Below, piece after piece: positions 26,401-41,069 of a stretch of 64,000 nucleotides of DNA (the stretch's first letter is position 1; each line of letters begins with the position of its first letter). The translations under genes were made by a program, and so were the position numbers. The stretch comes from Trochalopteron elliotii (Eukaryota; Chordata; Aves; Passeriformes; Leiothrichidae): the NCBI GenBank assembly GCA_024734555.1, contig JANPWX010000161.1, positions 1,585,340-1,649,339 of the forward strand, written 5' to 3'. The notes beneath the pieces were generated by a model. It ran no database searches. It worked only from the letters and a program-made list of their open reading frames with translations, and was not told where the DNA came from.

Positions 26401-29400
26401 TTTAAAAAAAAACAACGTACTCTAGAGCCAGGAAGTCAGAAATGAGGCTTTACTTTATAGTATCAGAATGTAACATCAGGGAGACCTGTTAAATATGTAC
26501 CCAATTCATAGTTGTCTGTGTAGAATTTGATGTTTTACACTGCTTACATTTATGAAGGTCTTGGTGATTCGTATTTTTAATGTAGCTTTGCTACTATCAA
26601 TTAATTTTGTTCTCTTGTATATCAGAACATGCTTATCTGACTGAGTCTGTGTTAAATATTTTTGGTGGGATTGATCTTAATTCTTTTGCATAGGTGAATC
26701 ATAACTGTGTTTCATTTGTTTACCCCTAATTACCTTTGCCAAGATTATTTGTGGCATGGTTTGCAATGATAGTAATATACCTGATCTGAGGCAATTACAT
26801 TGTTCAGTGGCTTGTGGGAGTAAATGTTGTAGAAGCAGCCTCATCTTGTTAAAATTTGCTGAATCTCCAAGTTCTTTTTTCTGTGGACCTTGGGATGTAT
26901 TTATGAAGAAAGGGAAAGTGGAGCCTCTGTCAGTGAAGGAAAATCAGCAGAAAAGATGCTGAGCAAATGCCATCAGATTCAAGAATGGAGAAGTGGGGAG
27001 GACAGGGATCTTGAGAAGGGAGCAGGCTCTGTGGTGGAGATTGTCTCGTGAACAGGTGGCACTACAAGCCTTAGCATATGTTGTTAGAAAATCCATAAGG
27101 AGCCTCAATAATATTGGCAGCCTCCCAGAAATCTTCATATGATGGTTGTAAGTTTAATGGTGAAAATTCAACTTGGCAACAGCAGCTAAGTACTCCAAGG
27201 GTTTGTGGTGCAAATGCAGGTGTCAGATGCTGAAAGAGCATCCAAAGGTTGGAGCAGGTGTGCTTGAAGACTTTGTTTGCTGGTTCACAAATGAAGGCAT
27301 TGGTATTTAGTTAACCCTTCAATCACAGCTGAGTAGTTGCTTAGGAAGGAATGTTGGTTCTGTCTTCTGCTGTGTGGAAACACAGATCATTACATTTGGC
27401 ACTTTGTGTCTGTCGTACCTGAACATGTTCAGCTGGACCTGGTTTGAGCAGGTGAAGGGCATTGAACACTTCCACTAGGCAACTAAGGGTTATTCCCAGA
27501 GGCTTTCTGTATATTCATTCATTACTTGCTATTCACAGTGGTTTGCTAATGTTGTTCTCAACAATATTAATTTTGAAACAAAGTTGTTTCTCTAGTGTGC
27601 ACGTGGGGAAAATCCTGCTTTGCTGTGCTATAATTATCTCTTATAAGTCCTGAAAATGAATGACCCTGTTTGTGCCTTTCAGTGTAGACATGTATTGGGG
27701 GCATTGCTAAAGCATGGTTATGTGCATTAACAGAAACCTCTCCTTGCCTCCATACAGCTTTGTAATAAAGTCACATTTCACTGGAAAGGGCTGCAGTCTG
27801 CTTTCCATCTCCATTATGACTCACTGCAAGCCATGCTATGAAAATTCCTGAATGAATGGCAAAATTGGAGACCTGCTTACCTGTTTCCAATAGAAATGAG
27901 AAACCCAATTTAGCTGAAGCGTTTACTGTGTCTAGTGAAAATCTTGAATTTGCTAAGGATATTTCCTTCAGAACTTTGTGCCAGTTTCTTCCCAATGTCA
28001 AAGGGAAAGTTTAAGAATTCTTTCAAGCCTTGGACAGCATAGAAAGCAACCAGAAAAGGGGATGGATACTCAGGGAGATATCACACCTCTACCCATAATA
28101 ATCTTAGTGATGACTATCTAGATTTTAATTTTACTGCATTCTGATGCTCACTGTCTTACTTGCTCACACAGCTGTGAGAGAGTAAAGCACAAACATTAGT
28201 TTGCAAAGTTCTGTTTGCTTTTGCCCAGTAAAAAATACCCCAGTGGTTAAAGGAGGTGAGCGAGCCAGATTTAGCCGAGTACCAGAAAGTGCAGGATGTA
28301 TGTGACTTCAGGAGTGTGGCACAGATCCCTGGCTGAGCTGGCATGGAGTTTTCCTCCATGAGCTCTCAAAGTAAAACCAATGAGACCTGATTATATGGGA
28401 GACCCTTCAATACTATTTTATGGTTGTTTTTTTGAAACAGAACCAGCTTAATAAGCAGTGCTTTTGGACATCTGCTTGAGAGCTGTGGAGTAAAAGTATC
28501 ATGTGTGTATTTATCCAGTGCCACCTGCTGAGCCAGCAACTGCAGTGTGCACTGGGTCTCTTCCATCCTAGCAGTTGATGCTCTGATAGTCTAACTCAGG
28601 TATAAAGGCTACTTTATGCTGCCTTGGAAGACATGATTCCAGAAATTTGTACGAGGTACTTTCTGTTTTTCTTTCAAGTTGTGCTGGGTAAGATTTGTGC
28701 CCTCATCTGCAGCTCAGAGCTTCTGCTTTACTGAAACGGCTCCAAGGTCTCTGGTAACTTTAAAGGGAAAATGGGGCTTATTTTATGTGTTACTATTTTC
28801 CTTGTATTTCTTGTAAGAGTGCAATTAAAATGCTATTTACTATAGGTTGCCCTCCAACCCCCACCCCCACACTTCTTAATTGTTTACTTGGAGCTCAGAG
28901 AGCGCAGTTCATTGTTAGGAAGAAAGAGAATAATTTAGACAACTTGGTCAATCAGTCTTCAGCTTGTTTTAATTTTTACACTGCCTCTATTGTGTGGAAA
29001 ATATGACTTTTATGAGCATGATAGTGCAACCATGAAATGAGAGTTTTGCAAATGTTACGTGCATAAAATGAGTAGGTTTCAAAAATTGATTCTGTACTCT
29101 CAGACAAGACTGTCAGTCAGGTTGTTGCAATGTTTTTAGGTGCATGCTGTACAAGTATTACAACCAGAAATCTACATGAAAGGAACATTGTTTGCAAAGT
29201 CAAGTACTCAGAAGCTAGGAACTAGTAGATTTATGGTTGTTTGTACAAATGTAATTCTCTCCTCTTGTATGTGCTTTCTGCACAGTGAATGAGGCAGGAA
29301 TCCTGGAGAAAAGCAGTGCACACTCATGGAATCAGATACTTAATCACAATGCCTGCACACATGGAGCAGAATGGAGGTTGCGTGTGCAGCCATAAGTCTG

Positions 29401-32400
29401 GCATTCCCTGACTCCCAGGTACTTGATGTTGAAAGAATTTCATTCAAGTTGTAACATTGGTTGGTTTTGGGTGTGATTTCCTAACTCTAAGAAGGAAGGA
29501 AGACTAAAAGAGTTTATTCAAATCTTGAGGTTGGATGTAACTCTATGGATGGAGGTTCAGGGTGAGGGGCTGAGTTTCACAGCTGGTCCAGTTCTCAAGT
29601 GTCACGGTGGAAGCTGTGGGAGCACTGCAGTGCTGGGGAGATCAGCTGTGTTTGCTCCAGTAATAAACTTACTGTAACCACTCTCTCTGCCTTTTGGACC
29701 TTCACCCTCCAGCACTGCCAGAGGAGTTGTAGGGGTTAGCAGTGGTAGCTGGCAGGATGAGAAAGTTGTCTCAATTCAGTGGCAATTCATTGTCAGATTC
29801 AGGTATTGTGACGAATGCCCAACGCAAGATATCTTCCTTCTGTGTGAAGAGAAGCAAAGAAGAATTTCATGGGTTGGAGAAAAAATATTGTAAAATCTCC
29901 TGGCTTGAAGAGTTGTTTTGGGTTTGGTTTTGTTTTTTTTTTTTTTTCTGCAGCATCTTATCAAGAGCTACAGATTTGAGAGATCTTCAAAGATTAATCC
30001 ACAAGATGGATCAACAATGGGAAGGAGTATCATCTGCTGAATTTGAAATAGTGTTATAGGCAGATTGACTCTTGCACAGTTCATCAAGATTTTTGGAAAA
30101 GACTAGGTGGTTGTGAGAAGGTTCAATTTATATTCTGTAAAAATCCCATCAAATCTGATGGATAATTGTTCAAAAATATAACAGCCAAACCAAACCAACC
30201 TGTGGCTGTGCAGCTGTTCCTGCCAGCAGTGAACTGCTTCTGGGTAAGCTTCAGGAACTGGGCACTGTTTGTCTCCCTTGTAACCCTGCCCTGACTGCTA
30301 CATCACAGCCTGGAATTGCCTCTTGGAACCCAAGTGGGATTTGTGCATCCAGCTCTGTGTTTGGGTCACAAAGCTTTGGGTCACAGTCAAGTGAGCAGAT
30401 TCTTGGTCTTCGACCCCTGGCTTTTTAATACTCACCTCAGTTGTGTAGCCCTCATGTGGAACTGCACTGATCAGAAGTGTAATGTGAAACTGATTTTGCA
30501 AAACAATAAATTGCAGAGAACTTGAGGAAACAGCTGGTTTTGGTTAGTAAATTGCACATAAAATACAAAACATCAGTAAATGGAAGGCTTTGGCCCCAGG
30601 AGAGGAGAAGCAGGGTTTAGCCCCCTTGCTTTCCCTGTGCTGGTGATTGGTTTGAGCTCACTTGTTTTTGGCCCCAAAGGGGGCTGTTCCAGCAGCCTGG
30701 AATAGCCAGGGCATTGCAGAAGCTCAGTCACAACCTTTGTGTCTGCCTTTGCTGGAGATTGTAAATAGCAAGTTACAGCAGCAAGGAGTGGGAGCTGCCC
30801 ACGGGAATGGCTCTGGCAGGGGCATTTCCCAGCTTTCTGCATTTCCACCTCTGTAGACCCTGGTGGTGGCCAGAGTGGCATAATCCACTGGCCTAGCTGG
30901 ACCCCAGGTTTAAAATGCTTCTGTCCTTGCAATGGCTTAGGGTTTGCAAAGGCAAATGAAATCACACCAAGAAAAACTAAAAACTATTCAAAAAAACCCA
31001 AAAAAACACCCCAGCCAAACAAATCCTGAAAAAATCTTTCTTTTGCATTTAACTAAGTATTCATGAGGTTCACACTAACTACGGTAATAAAATGTAGTTG
31101 ATACTGAATTAATCTTACCAATTTGATGCATGTGGTAAGGATGATGGCTGCTTCAATCCTTACTGTACCAAAGATGTATAAATGTAAATTGTATTTTCTG
31201 AACTGGAGCTCTCTTTAATGTTGACTTCTAGCTGTGTTGCAGCTAAACTCGTGCCCAGATCCAAGGCTGCAGACGCTCACACACAATTAATCTCACAAAT
31301 TTATGAATGCCAGAGCATGGAGCAAAATGAAAACAACTGGAGGAATGTATAAGGGGAATAATTGGACTGTATCCAGATGTGCATGTGTAAAACATCACTG
31401 ATTGACTCCTCCCCCATATCCTGCCTGAAGAAAGGAATTTTTTTCAAAAATAAACTGGGGTTATTTGAAAGAAGTTGTGGTGTCTGAATGAAATCTAATA
31501 GGCAGAATTAGTGGTAATTAGGTACATTCTTTGCTCATTGGTTTTTTGGTTTTGTTTTGTTTTTTTCTGGCTCTTTAAGTATCAGAGAATATAGCAGATT
31601 CTTTGCAGTTTCAGTGTTACAGCTGGAGCTTTTGCCTCGCTGATTTGAGCTGCAGGATAGTAGAGGAGAATCACAAGAATTGCATTTTTGTGTGTTTGTG
31701 TGTTATTCATTGAAAATTTTATGAGCACTTCCAGGCATTCGTAAGTTCTGTATCAGGATATTTTTGTGGTGAAATTTGGGTAAGAGGCAGAGGGACACTT
31801 GAAAGTTTCTATTTAGTAAATTCTCTCTATATAAAAAGGAAAAAAAAAAAGACCCTTCCTTGTGTTGTATCTGCAGATTGGAGTGGAAAGGAAGGTGGTA
31901 AACATGCTGTTACCCAGAACTGGTTAAATGTCAGGCTCAGGACTTGCAGCACACGCAGGCAGGGCCGGCATCGTTCCTCTGCCACCACTGTTTGCTCTTA
32001 CTACAGGCAAGGGAAGGCAAGAAAAGGGGAAGGGAAAGCAAGGAAAAAAAGCCTAGACTGGAGAAAAGTCAACTTTTGCTTTACTGCTTTGTTGATTTAA
32101 AAAGAAATAGATAAATCTGGCATTTCGCTGATTCTTTTGATGCACTTTTTCTATTCTTCATCTTCAATAAATCGTGTTGCCCACCTTTAAACATTTTTGT
32201 GCTTTCTCAGCACAAACTTTTCCTAGACATTTTGTAACACTTATTTTTCTCCCCAAATTAAAGTAGCAGAAACTTTGGCTGAGTTTCACAAAACACCCTC
32301 ACCGGCTTGCTCTACTGTCTTATGTTTACTTTGGTTCTGTACCCAAGTAGGTTGAGAAAAAAAGAAAGAAATAGCACTGAATCTTCTTAAAAGCTGCAGT

Positions 32401-34843
32401 CAATACTTACTGCGGGAAGGTTCGTAATGTTCTGATTCTTTTTCTAGTCCTTGCTCACACAGCACTGTCCCTGAAGTCAAGGACATGAAAATAAAAAAAT
32501 TCTTTGGGGTTTGGACCACGAGACTGTAGCCACCTCCCTCCACTAAAGCCTTTATCACAGAAGGACTCTGTGCCGATTTCTTTTCACAAAATCTTGTTTT
32601 AGACTTCACCCTTTATTTTAGCTCTGCTTAAAACAGGGCTGAAGCAATATTGCAGTTTGGCTCCTGTTGAAGGGATGGGTTAGAACTTAGGCTTTCTGTG
32701 CTTCAAGAAGTTAGACTTTTTTCCCTCCTCTAATGGAAAAGGACATGCTAAACTGTCCAGGCAGGCTCGTAGTGTTGCCAGGGATGTAAAATTCTTGCAC
32801 TTACACTGCGCAAGCACAGAGGCACCATACGGTTTCTACACCAGCTATAAAAGTGCCTGGCACAAATCTGATTTAATAGAATATGTGAATATGTTTTTGA
32901 ACCTAGTGTCACCGTGTTTCCACTACAATACAGTGATAGATATTTTTGAAAAATAGTCATAGTCCTTGGATAAATAGCTCCAGAGGTTCATCTGAAAATG
33001 CTTTATAGCTGGAAAGACTCTTTATGAAAAAAGTGAATTTCAGAGTTGCCGCAGCTCGTTGTGTTGCTTCGCTGAAACTGCAGCAGCTGTCGAGGTGAGA
33101 TGGAGTTGCCTTGGCAACAGCACATATTGTATAACAGCACCACACCACCATCAAACCAGTGAGGTGAGAAGTAGTTTAAAAGCATTACTAAATTTTTATG
33201 GTACGTGTGCTACAATTTCAACCTTGTGGTTGGCTGAGTTTACTCAGTGTAGCCTTCCTGGAGCCCAGAAAGCTCAACTGCTGAATCCTGTTCAGTGAAG
33301 AAAAGGGAGGGGGGAATCCCCAATTTGTGCTCATTCTTTTTTTCTTTAAATGCTGAAGTTAAGCTGTCTCTTTATAACTGTTTTTTAAATTACACTTATG
33401 CTCACAACGCAGTTAATGCTTTACCTAAACTCATTTTGCTCTCCTTTTTATAGCTTCTATTCCAAGTTTTTTTCACTGTTTTGAGTAATGAAAGCAGGAG
33501 ATATTTAGAAAAGTCTATTAAAACTTAGCAGAGAAAGCCCCCAAAGATGAAATTGGCCAGGTTTTATGCTTGCATTACAGATATGGGCATTTAAATTATG
33601 ATGTCTTTTGTGATGACACACAGGTACTGTGCTTTCTTTCCAGTTCGTTGTTTTCCAGTCCTTTGTGCTTCCCACAGCTGTTTAATTTAATAAAACATAA
33701 AACCACTTCCCACCTCACTATTCACAAGGGATATCTGTTGTGTGCTCCTCCCCCTATATAATGGATTCAGCCAGAGAACTTCAAATCTATTACGAGACCA
33801 GTGGCCTCTAAAAGATCTTTAAGTCTCTTTTCTGAATTTATTTACTATCGAAGTATGTCTTGGTGGAGAGATTGATTAGTCCTGTAAACTTTTCACTTAC
33901 CTTCACAATTATTGCACTTCTTGGTCAATTTTGACAAAGATTCAGATCACCTTGTGTCTTTTTTGGGTGGTGATATTTAATGGCATTAATTAGAAACCAG
34001 GCAAAAAAACAGGGGGTAGGTAATTTCATGCTTTTAGAATTAAATCTGGAAACAAAACAAAAAACTCCTTGAACAAAAGCATGGTATGAACCTTAAGCTG
34101 AGGGGGAAAAAAGCAGCAAGAAGAGCAAGTGTTGTGAAAACCTTGCAAATCACAACCACCTGGTTAGAGTAGCGAGCCCCATGTAAATTAAAGAAGAACT
34201 GACTTCAGTTGCAACGTTCAAAAAACAAACATACAAGATGCTGCCCAAAGCTCTAGTTAATAATTATTGCAAACAGCTTGGAGCCAGCCCAAATTGTCCA
34301 GGACTGTTGGATCCTCTCAGGGGTTCATGCATACCACAGTGATTATTGCATGCTTTTCCAAGCTCCATTGTGTGCTCTTGCTCGTGGGATGTGGTGCCTC
34401 TAGTGCTGAGCTGTGGAACTCTGTGACAGAGCTGTCTCAGCAGGTATGGTCACATTTCTGCTCCTTGTGAGCTCTCAGTCTGTGGGAGCTGGTTTGGAGT
34501 GTGCTGGACAGACCTAAGAAATGTTTCTTGTGCCTGGGAGCTGCTGGAGCTATAGAATATATTGTAGAAGTTACTCATAGCATATTTAAGTGCTGTTGGA
34601 GTTGCTGCTGCTGAGTTCTTAATGATCAGAGGATATTCCAAAGCATCTCTCCTGCTCAGCCATATTTCAGGCACCTGTGCTGATAACCTGATAAAAATTC
34701 AAGGCTCACTAACCTGGGTGTAGCCCTTTGGAACCACATGTGTCCTACTTCCAGTTCTTTGTTCAGTTCAGAGTTGCCATGTGTAGAATGATATCCTGGT
34801 GACAAAGAGCAGTCTAGCAGGGCTTACTGCATTGAGTTCTCTG

Positions 34844-35020
34844 TCCTTAGCACAGGTGGGGCTGGATTCTCTCTGCCAGTGTTGGTCAGTCTAGCAAAGG
34901 ATCTTTGATGTTTGTGGATTTTGATATTTCTGATATTTTATCCTTAGCACAAGTGATGCTGGATTCATTTTTCCAGTGTTGGTCAGAGTAGCAAAGGATC
35001 TTTGATATTTGTGGATTTTG
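34844..35020. repeat. Diverged direct duplication, two 80-bp copies
   Basis: Copies at 34844-34923 and 34941-35020 lie 97 bp apart, start to start. Both begin TCCTTAGCACA and end TTTGTGGATTTTG. I count about 10 differences in 80 bases, so this is an older duplication than the one at 42845. Confidence 0.85.
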
Positions 35021-38000
35021 AACACAAGGGAGAAAAAACTGAAGTAATAGTGATGAGGGAGGAATCTGTCCTTTCAATAGACTTTAAATCCTACCAAACT
35101 CTCTAGTCTGAGCACTACTTTGTTACTAGTCCACGCAGTTTGTTGTGCAGTTCCACAGCTCTACACTTCATACTTACTTTGAGCAAAGTTGTGTGGAGGC
35201 AAATCTGACCAGTTACCAGTTTGTAAATAATCCTTATTTTCCTAACATGATGTGGTTTTACCCCCTTTGAAATAGGGTCTAGCTCCAGCATCAGAGGAGA
35301 GTGTGTGTTACTGGGACACTGCCAGATGGCCTCCAGACTTCTATTCATGGTGACAAGGTTTGTCAGCCCTTGGGGCAAGAAATGTTACAAATATTTTTAC
35401 AGTGCCAGTGTGGAATATTCCTTAGATGTTCCCACAGTGCAAGGGCAGGGGGAACAGTCCAGTTACCAGTCCTGAGTTTAGCAGTAGGTTGAGAGAGTCT
35501 GCATTTCTCCGACCTGCCCACCTTCTCCTGCTCCCATTGCATCGTAGACCCACAAATTTGGATGTCTATTTTTATCAGTTATCAGAATATGACTTGAGTT
35601 CTGCTGAGCCATCTCTCTTCATTAACCATAAGAAGCATAGTAACTATAGCACGTTTTTGGCTGAAACATTTTGTTAATTGTTTATTTTAGTAGCTTGGGT
35701 GAGTGAGCTGGCCTATTAAATATTCCAGTAGTTTTAAATAATGGTTTAATTTTTGAAAGGTATTTTCTATTAGCTGAGGCAACCAAATTATTGTCTTGGC
35801 AGTCAGAGTACAACATATGTACTGGAGCAAAAACTCTGGGGAAGGGGATCAGAAAACAGGTTTTTATGTCAGGCTGGTAGTTGTCACGATCATTTCTGTT
35901 CTGCTCCAAATACTTGGGGTTTTCCCCTGTACATGTTTGAAGGCGATTTTATCCTGGTCTGTAGAGAAAAGACATCACTATTTGGTTTGTTGATAACATT
36001 CCTTTGGGGCATTGTATGTTAGATATGCTTCATCATTCCTCTTTTCCATTAGTTTGGGGGCTGTCATACTCATAGATCCTTAAAGGAATGGTATTTGAAT
36101 TCATTCTGTGTCTCTTTAGAATGGCAAATGAGAGGGGCTGATATTTGAATGCACTCATTTTGGAAGAGCTCCCATAATGCTTTCTTTGGCCTCTGTGTCC
36201 TTTCTCTGCTGGTACTGAGGGCACAGACCAGCATCTGCCTATGCTGTAGGTAGAGTTGTTAAATTTTGTCCTGAACTGTTGTTTGTATTTCAAGTCTTGC
36301 TGTCTGTCTGTGCCCATGGTTGCCATCCCCATTGAGAGCAACATTCCCTCTTCTTGTGGAATACTATGTTCAATAGCTCAGTAGATTGTCCTGATGGTCA
36401 CCTTGGTGTACCCAACTGGAGAGGAATGAGAATAGTCCTGAAGCCTCATTTCTCTGAAACTTGATGCCATTTGCAGCAGGAATAACAAAACCCCTCTGAA
36501 TGTCCTCACTGAAGCTCCTGTAGGTCCAGCTGGGAAAGGTCAGGCAGGTGATGGATGCACAGGTTGTAACTCTGGTAACACTGGTCCCATTTTGACCTCT
36601 GAATACACGTGGGGTTGAAGCGCTGTGTGCCCTGGGCATGGAGACTGCTGCAGCTGTGTCTGCAGTCTGTCTGCAGGAGCTTTGACTTGGCTGCCTGGCT
36701 TCTGGGAATCTTGAATAAGTGACCAAGGCCCTTCTTTTCTAGTTAGGAAAGGTGACTGTGGGGTAAACAAGTCTTTCAGGCAGTGCTGGCATATGGTGCC
36801 TTAGCTGGAACACATCTGTTCTACTGACTCCTAGAATGGGGGCCTTCAACAAGATCAACACACTGAAACAGGCATAGAAAGAAATCATTTAAATATGAGT
36901 TGATGTACCCTTCTGTTTAAAGTGAAATTTGTTATTTTTTCCCATTCATGGAGTCACTTAAAAAGTGGGAGAGACTGGAGATGGCATGAGGATGGTAAAA
37001 GGCATCAGTATAAAAGATGGCAGTGACTCCAGTCTGAAAATAAGGAACGTTCTAGTTTAGTTAATGTGGGATTATTCACTGCAGATGAGACTGGCTGCAG
37101 GACTGGATACAGTATCTCTTCTGTTATTTGTATTTATATAAATTCTAGTCAATCTTAGGCTAAAGGATAGGACCTTAGGATAAAGGTCATGAAAATGGAC
37201 TGTAACTTTCATTGGTGTGAGTAGCTTTTACGTGATCCATCATTTGTTACAAGAGACATCCCATGTGCTATTGCGTATTTCTAAGGATATCTAATATGCT
37301 ATCTATCTGATTTTTTTTCTTTTTATTTTCCACTTTTGCAATGCCCTTTTATTTTTACTGGCTGACTAACAAGTGAGAAGTAAACTCGGGGTAGTGGTTT
37401 AAACATTTTGCAAGAAAGAATAGTCTTGTAACTAAAACATAAGTTGAAAAGTTAAAAGCTATGATTGGGTTTCTGATTCTCCTTTTTATCTTGTTGTTAA
37501 ACTCACTGTAAAGAGATATTGTCAACATAAAATCAGACTTCAGTCTGCAATTTTCTTATCTCTTAGATGTAAACAAAACTTTACCATAACGAAAAAGCTA
37601 AGGAAAGAAAAATCTCCACTTCTGACATTGTGTGTATGACAGCATTTTGAAAAGTAGCAATTCCTGTCCTGAATCAGATCAGTCTGTTTGTCAAAGCAGC
37701 AAATGCCAGATGCTCAAGAGGAGCAAAATCTAATAGAGTGCTGCAGCCCCCGCTGCAGACGGCTGGGCAGCATTTGGCTCCCTCCCTGGCTTTAGGAACT
37801 TTATTTTCCTTGCATGGGTTCCTTCTTCCTTTTCTAATGCAGCTGGGAACATCCATTGGAAAGGATTTCTTGAGTCGCACTGAATCCTCAGTCTCAAGGA
37901 TGCTTGGCATCAGTGCAGGTCATAGCTTAAGTATGTGCTTTGTTTAAAGAAACTTCTGTTTATCAGCTTTCACAGAGGAAATGCAGCAGTCAGCGACTTG

Positions 38001-41000
38001 TTAGATTTCATCTTCTGCTTACATTGGAGAAAACAATATTCTCAAACATAGAAAATTAATGTTAAACCTACAGAATGGTAGGTGGGTGCTTAGAGGAACA
38101 GGTAAAACATTACAGTACAGAATACAGTATTTTTTTTTGTTTTAGATTAAAACATCAGATAAATATCTCTTTGATTGCAAACTCACTGATAAAAACTTGT
38201 GCATCTTCCCTGTAAGACTTTCATTTAATAATTAATCTTTATTGAGAGTGCATAGATCCATTATAAAATGCATAAAGTGAAAAACCAAATACTTCCTTAG
38301 CATTTAAATGCCAGTGGCCAACAGTGGGTTAAAAATCCTGCACATTTCTGGTAATGTTAGTAGCCCTGATGGGTGGAGTAGGCAATGGGCGTTGTAGTGT
38401 GGATGCTTTGCTAACTCTTTGCTGTGCAGCTGCAGGACAAACACACTGAAGCCACGGCCAGCAGCAAAGTGGATTCTCGGGGAGCTCTGTTTCTCAGACC
38501 CTTCTCTGTGCAGGAGAGGTTGAGTGATTTCTGCTGCAGGAGGAACAAGGATTTTAACTGTTTTCTAATCACTAGAGTTTCTGGTAAATATTGTAGAAAA
38601 AGCATTGCAAGAACAGCTTTAAAGAGTTAGGAAAGCTCGTTAGCAACCAGTTGCCAAAATAACTGTTTCTACATACCCCACACAAGTTAGAATAATCAAA
38701 TTAAATGAAAGGTGGTTTTTGCATCTGGTTTTGGATCTGGAAATAAGTTGATACAGACAGATTCACTGGACAGTTTAATTACTGTAATAAATTTGCAGTA
38801 AACCTTGTGAAAATAATATTTTCTTTTTTCACTGTGAAGACAGATACATCCCTACATAAAGAGAAGTTTGCTTCCTCCTTTGTCTCATTGTTGGCAACTG
38901 TAAATTTTCAGTTAGATTTTTGTAATTGGTAGCTACCCATAAGAAATCCCCTCTGTATGAAATACTATGGAAAGTGTATGCATCCACAGAGGTGGTCAAT
39001 AAGCTGTGCTGCTAACAGCAGAAAGTCCAGCAAGAAATGTCTTTTTATTATGTTTTGCAAAAATAGCCTCTGAAGATTCCACACGGGTGCTTTGTGGGAG
39101 GGCATTCCACACTGTGGGAGCAGAACGAGTGCCTTTAGGCATCTGAGGTCAAAATGTGGACAAGGACTTCAGACATTTATAGCTGTGTTTCTCCCTGCTT
39201 ACAAAAAAAAAATGCTCAACAGTTTAGGGACAGTTTGTATAGCAACCTTAATTTGGGGCCAACACTTTATTGGCACAAGTTATGTGAAACGTAGAATTCT
39301 AAGTTCTTCATTATTTCCATCATGATCTTCTTTGTTGCCTACAATTCACAAGTTCCTGTAGCCTTCATGTGAGACATGTGAATTGATGCTTTTCTGTAAA
39401 TTATTTGCCACTGAGATGATGGGCCAACACCCAACTCTACCAAATGGAAAAGATGAGTAGTACTCCTGGGCTAGGCTGGTACCCAGCCAGGAGGGGATAA
39501 GTGAAGGTGTTGGTGCTTTATTTCCCAGAGCTTTGAGCCCTTTGCTTTTGGAGCAGATGCAGATGTTGACCTCCCCAGTGGAAGTTAAAGGTGCCTCTAT
39601 GAATCGAGTCTCCTGCTCAGCTGGACACGCTCCTCTTCCCTGGGTTTGGTTTGAACTCGCAGCTTTTATTCCAGAGTGGCAGTTCTCATGCTGGGTGAGC
39701 ACAGGGTGTTGGTGCCTTTCAGCTCCACATGATCAACAAGTTGCATCATTCCTGATAAATTGAGTTTGTTTAATTCTGTTGGTAGAGCCCATGTCTCGTG
39801 TTCCTGTCTCAAGCACCTCTGCCAAGCTGTGTCTAACACACCACCTTGTGCACCTTCCTGAGGAGCATGGGATGGGAGCTGGGGCTTGGAAAAGTTCTGG
39901 AGGGAAGGAGCTGGTGGATCCAGACCTAGAGCATGGAAAACTGTCTGCGGCAGGATGGAGCAGAGGGGAAAAGAGGATGTGCTTGAAATACAAAAGCATT
40001 TGAGAGTCTCAGGCTTTCCTTTTGGTGAAGCCCGTGTGTCATCTTGACCAGCGGAGATGCTTCTTGCAGTGTAAATAGCAGAGTAAGAGCAGGACATAGT
40101 TCCAAAGAACTTTTGGGCGTTTTAAGTCAGGTTTGCTGCTTTGTTCTCTCTCTGTAATTTAGATAAGAGGTTTACACATATCGCTTGCAGAATTCTCTTA
40201 TGACTTCAGGCTGTTGATTTAAAACTTAGACAATTGAGAGAGCTGAAGGAATGGGGTGGGGGCTTAACTGAACTTTGCAGTTTATACTAGTGCTTCATTT
40301 TCTTTAATTTTATTTTCCTAATATCTAGGCATAATAATTTTTACTGCTTTATAGACTTTTTAGTGAAGAGTAATGTAAAAGAAGGATTGAACACTGGAGC
40401 TTTCTCAACATCTCAACATTGCCTGTTAATGGGTTTCCTCCTCAACCAAGCAGTAGGCCAGCTTTTTCCATGGTATGTCTGTTTTAGTTAAGTTCTCTAC
40501 CATGAATCTGTATCATGATCACTGAAAGTCCTGGTGATGGTGAGGCACGTGCTCTTTGTTGCTTTATTGCCTTTGGGAACGTTCTCTGTTGTGCCAACCC
40601 TACACCAATCTGTGTGCTTTTGATATGAAAGATGATGCTTTTCCAATTATTTTCTGTCCAGCTCTCTAAACAAGGATATAAAGATAGCTCAGTTTTCCAG
40701 ATAAATTATTCCACTAGATCTCTGTTAGATCAATTAAGTGGTAATTAGTAATTTTTATTCTGTATTAAAAATTTCTAGTTTTTTCTGTTGTGTGACATTA
40801 CTAAGTCAGTCTAAGATATTTTAGATAACTATGCAGCAGTTTCTCCCTTACCTTTTCCTAACCTTATTCCCACCTCTACAACCGTTTCTCACCATGTGAC
40901 CTTATCAATAGGTCTTTTTATTTTCTCATTTTCATCTTTGAAGTACTTTGAACTGCTTTGTAATCCTTCTTGTTAGATTCTGCTCCCTTCCAGCCCCACC

Positions 41001-41069
41001 TCCCCTTTAGGACACGAACAGCAGAGAAAGGAGTGTCGTGATTCTGCAGTTAACAGTTCTTTTGAACAA

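Noticed and set aside
29930..29953. Very strong acceptor-like tract (long T run then CTGCAG), considered as a hidden DNM3 exon start
   Set aside because: Read in phase 0 from the first PH exon it hits a TGA after about 28 codons. No good donor follows, and no dynamin residues are encoded.
30573..30965. 130-codon - strand open frame in a GC-rich patch
   Set aside because: Proline/glutamine-rich reading typical of GC-rich noncoding DNA; no homology recognised.
36033..36726. Two neighbouring - strand frames (103 and 118 codons), considered as a decayed retroelement gene
   Set aside because: They are in different frames, no conserved retroviral or transposase motif is visible, and no LTR or terminal repeats flank them.
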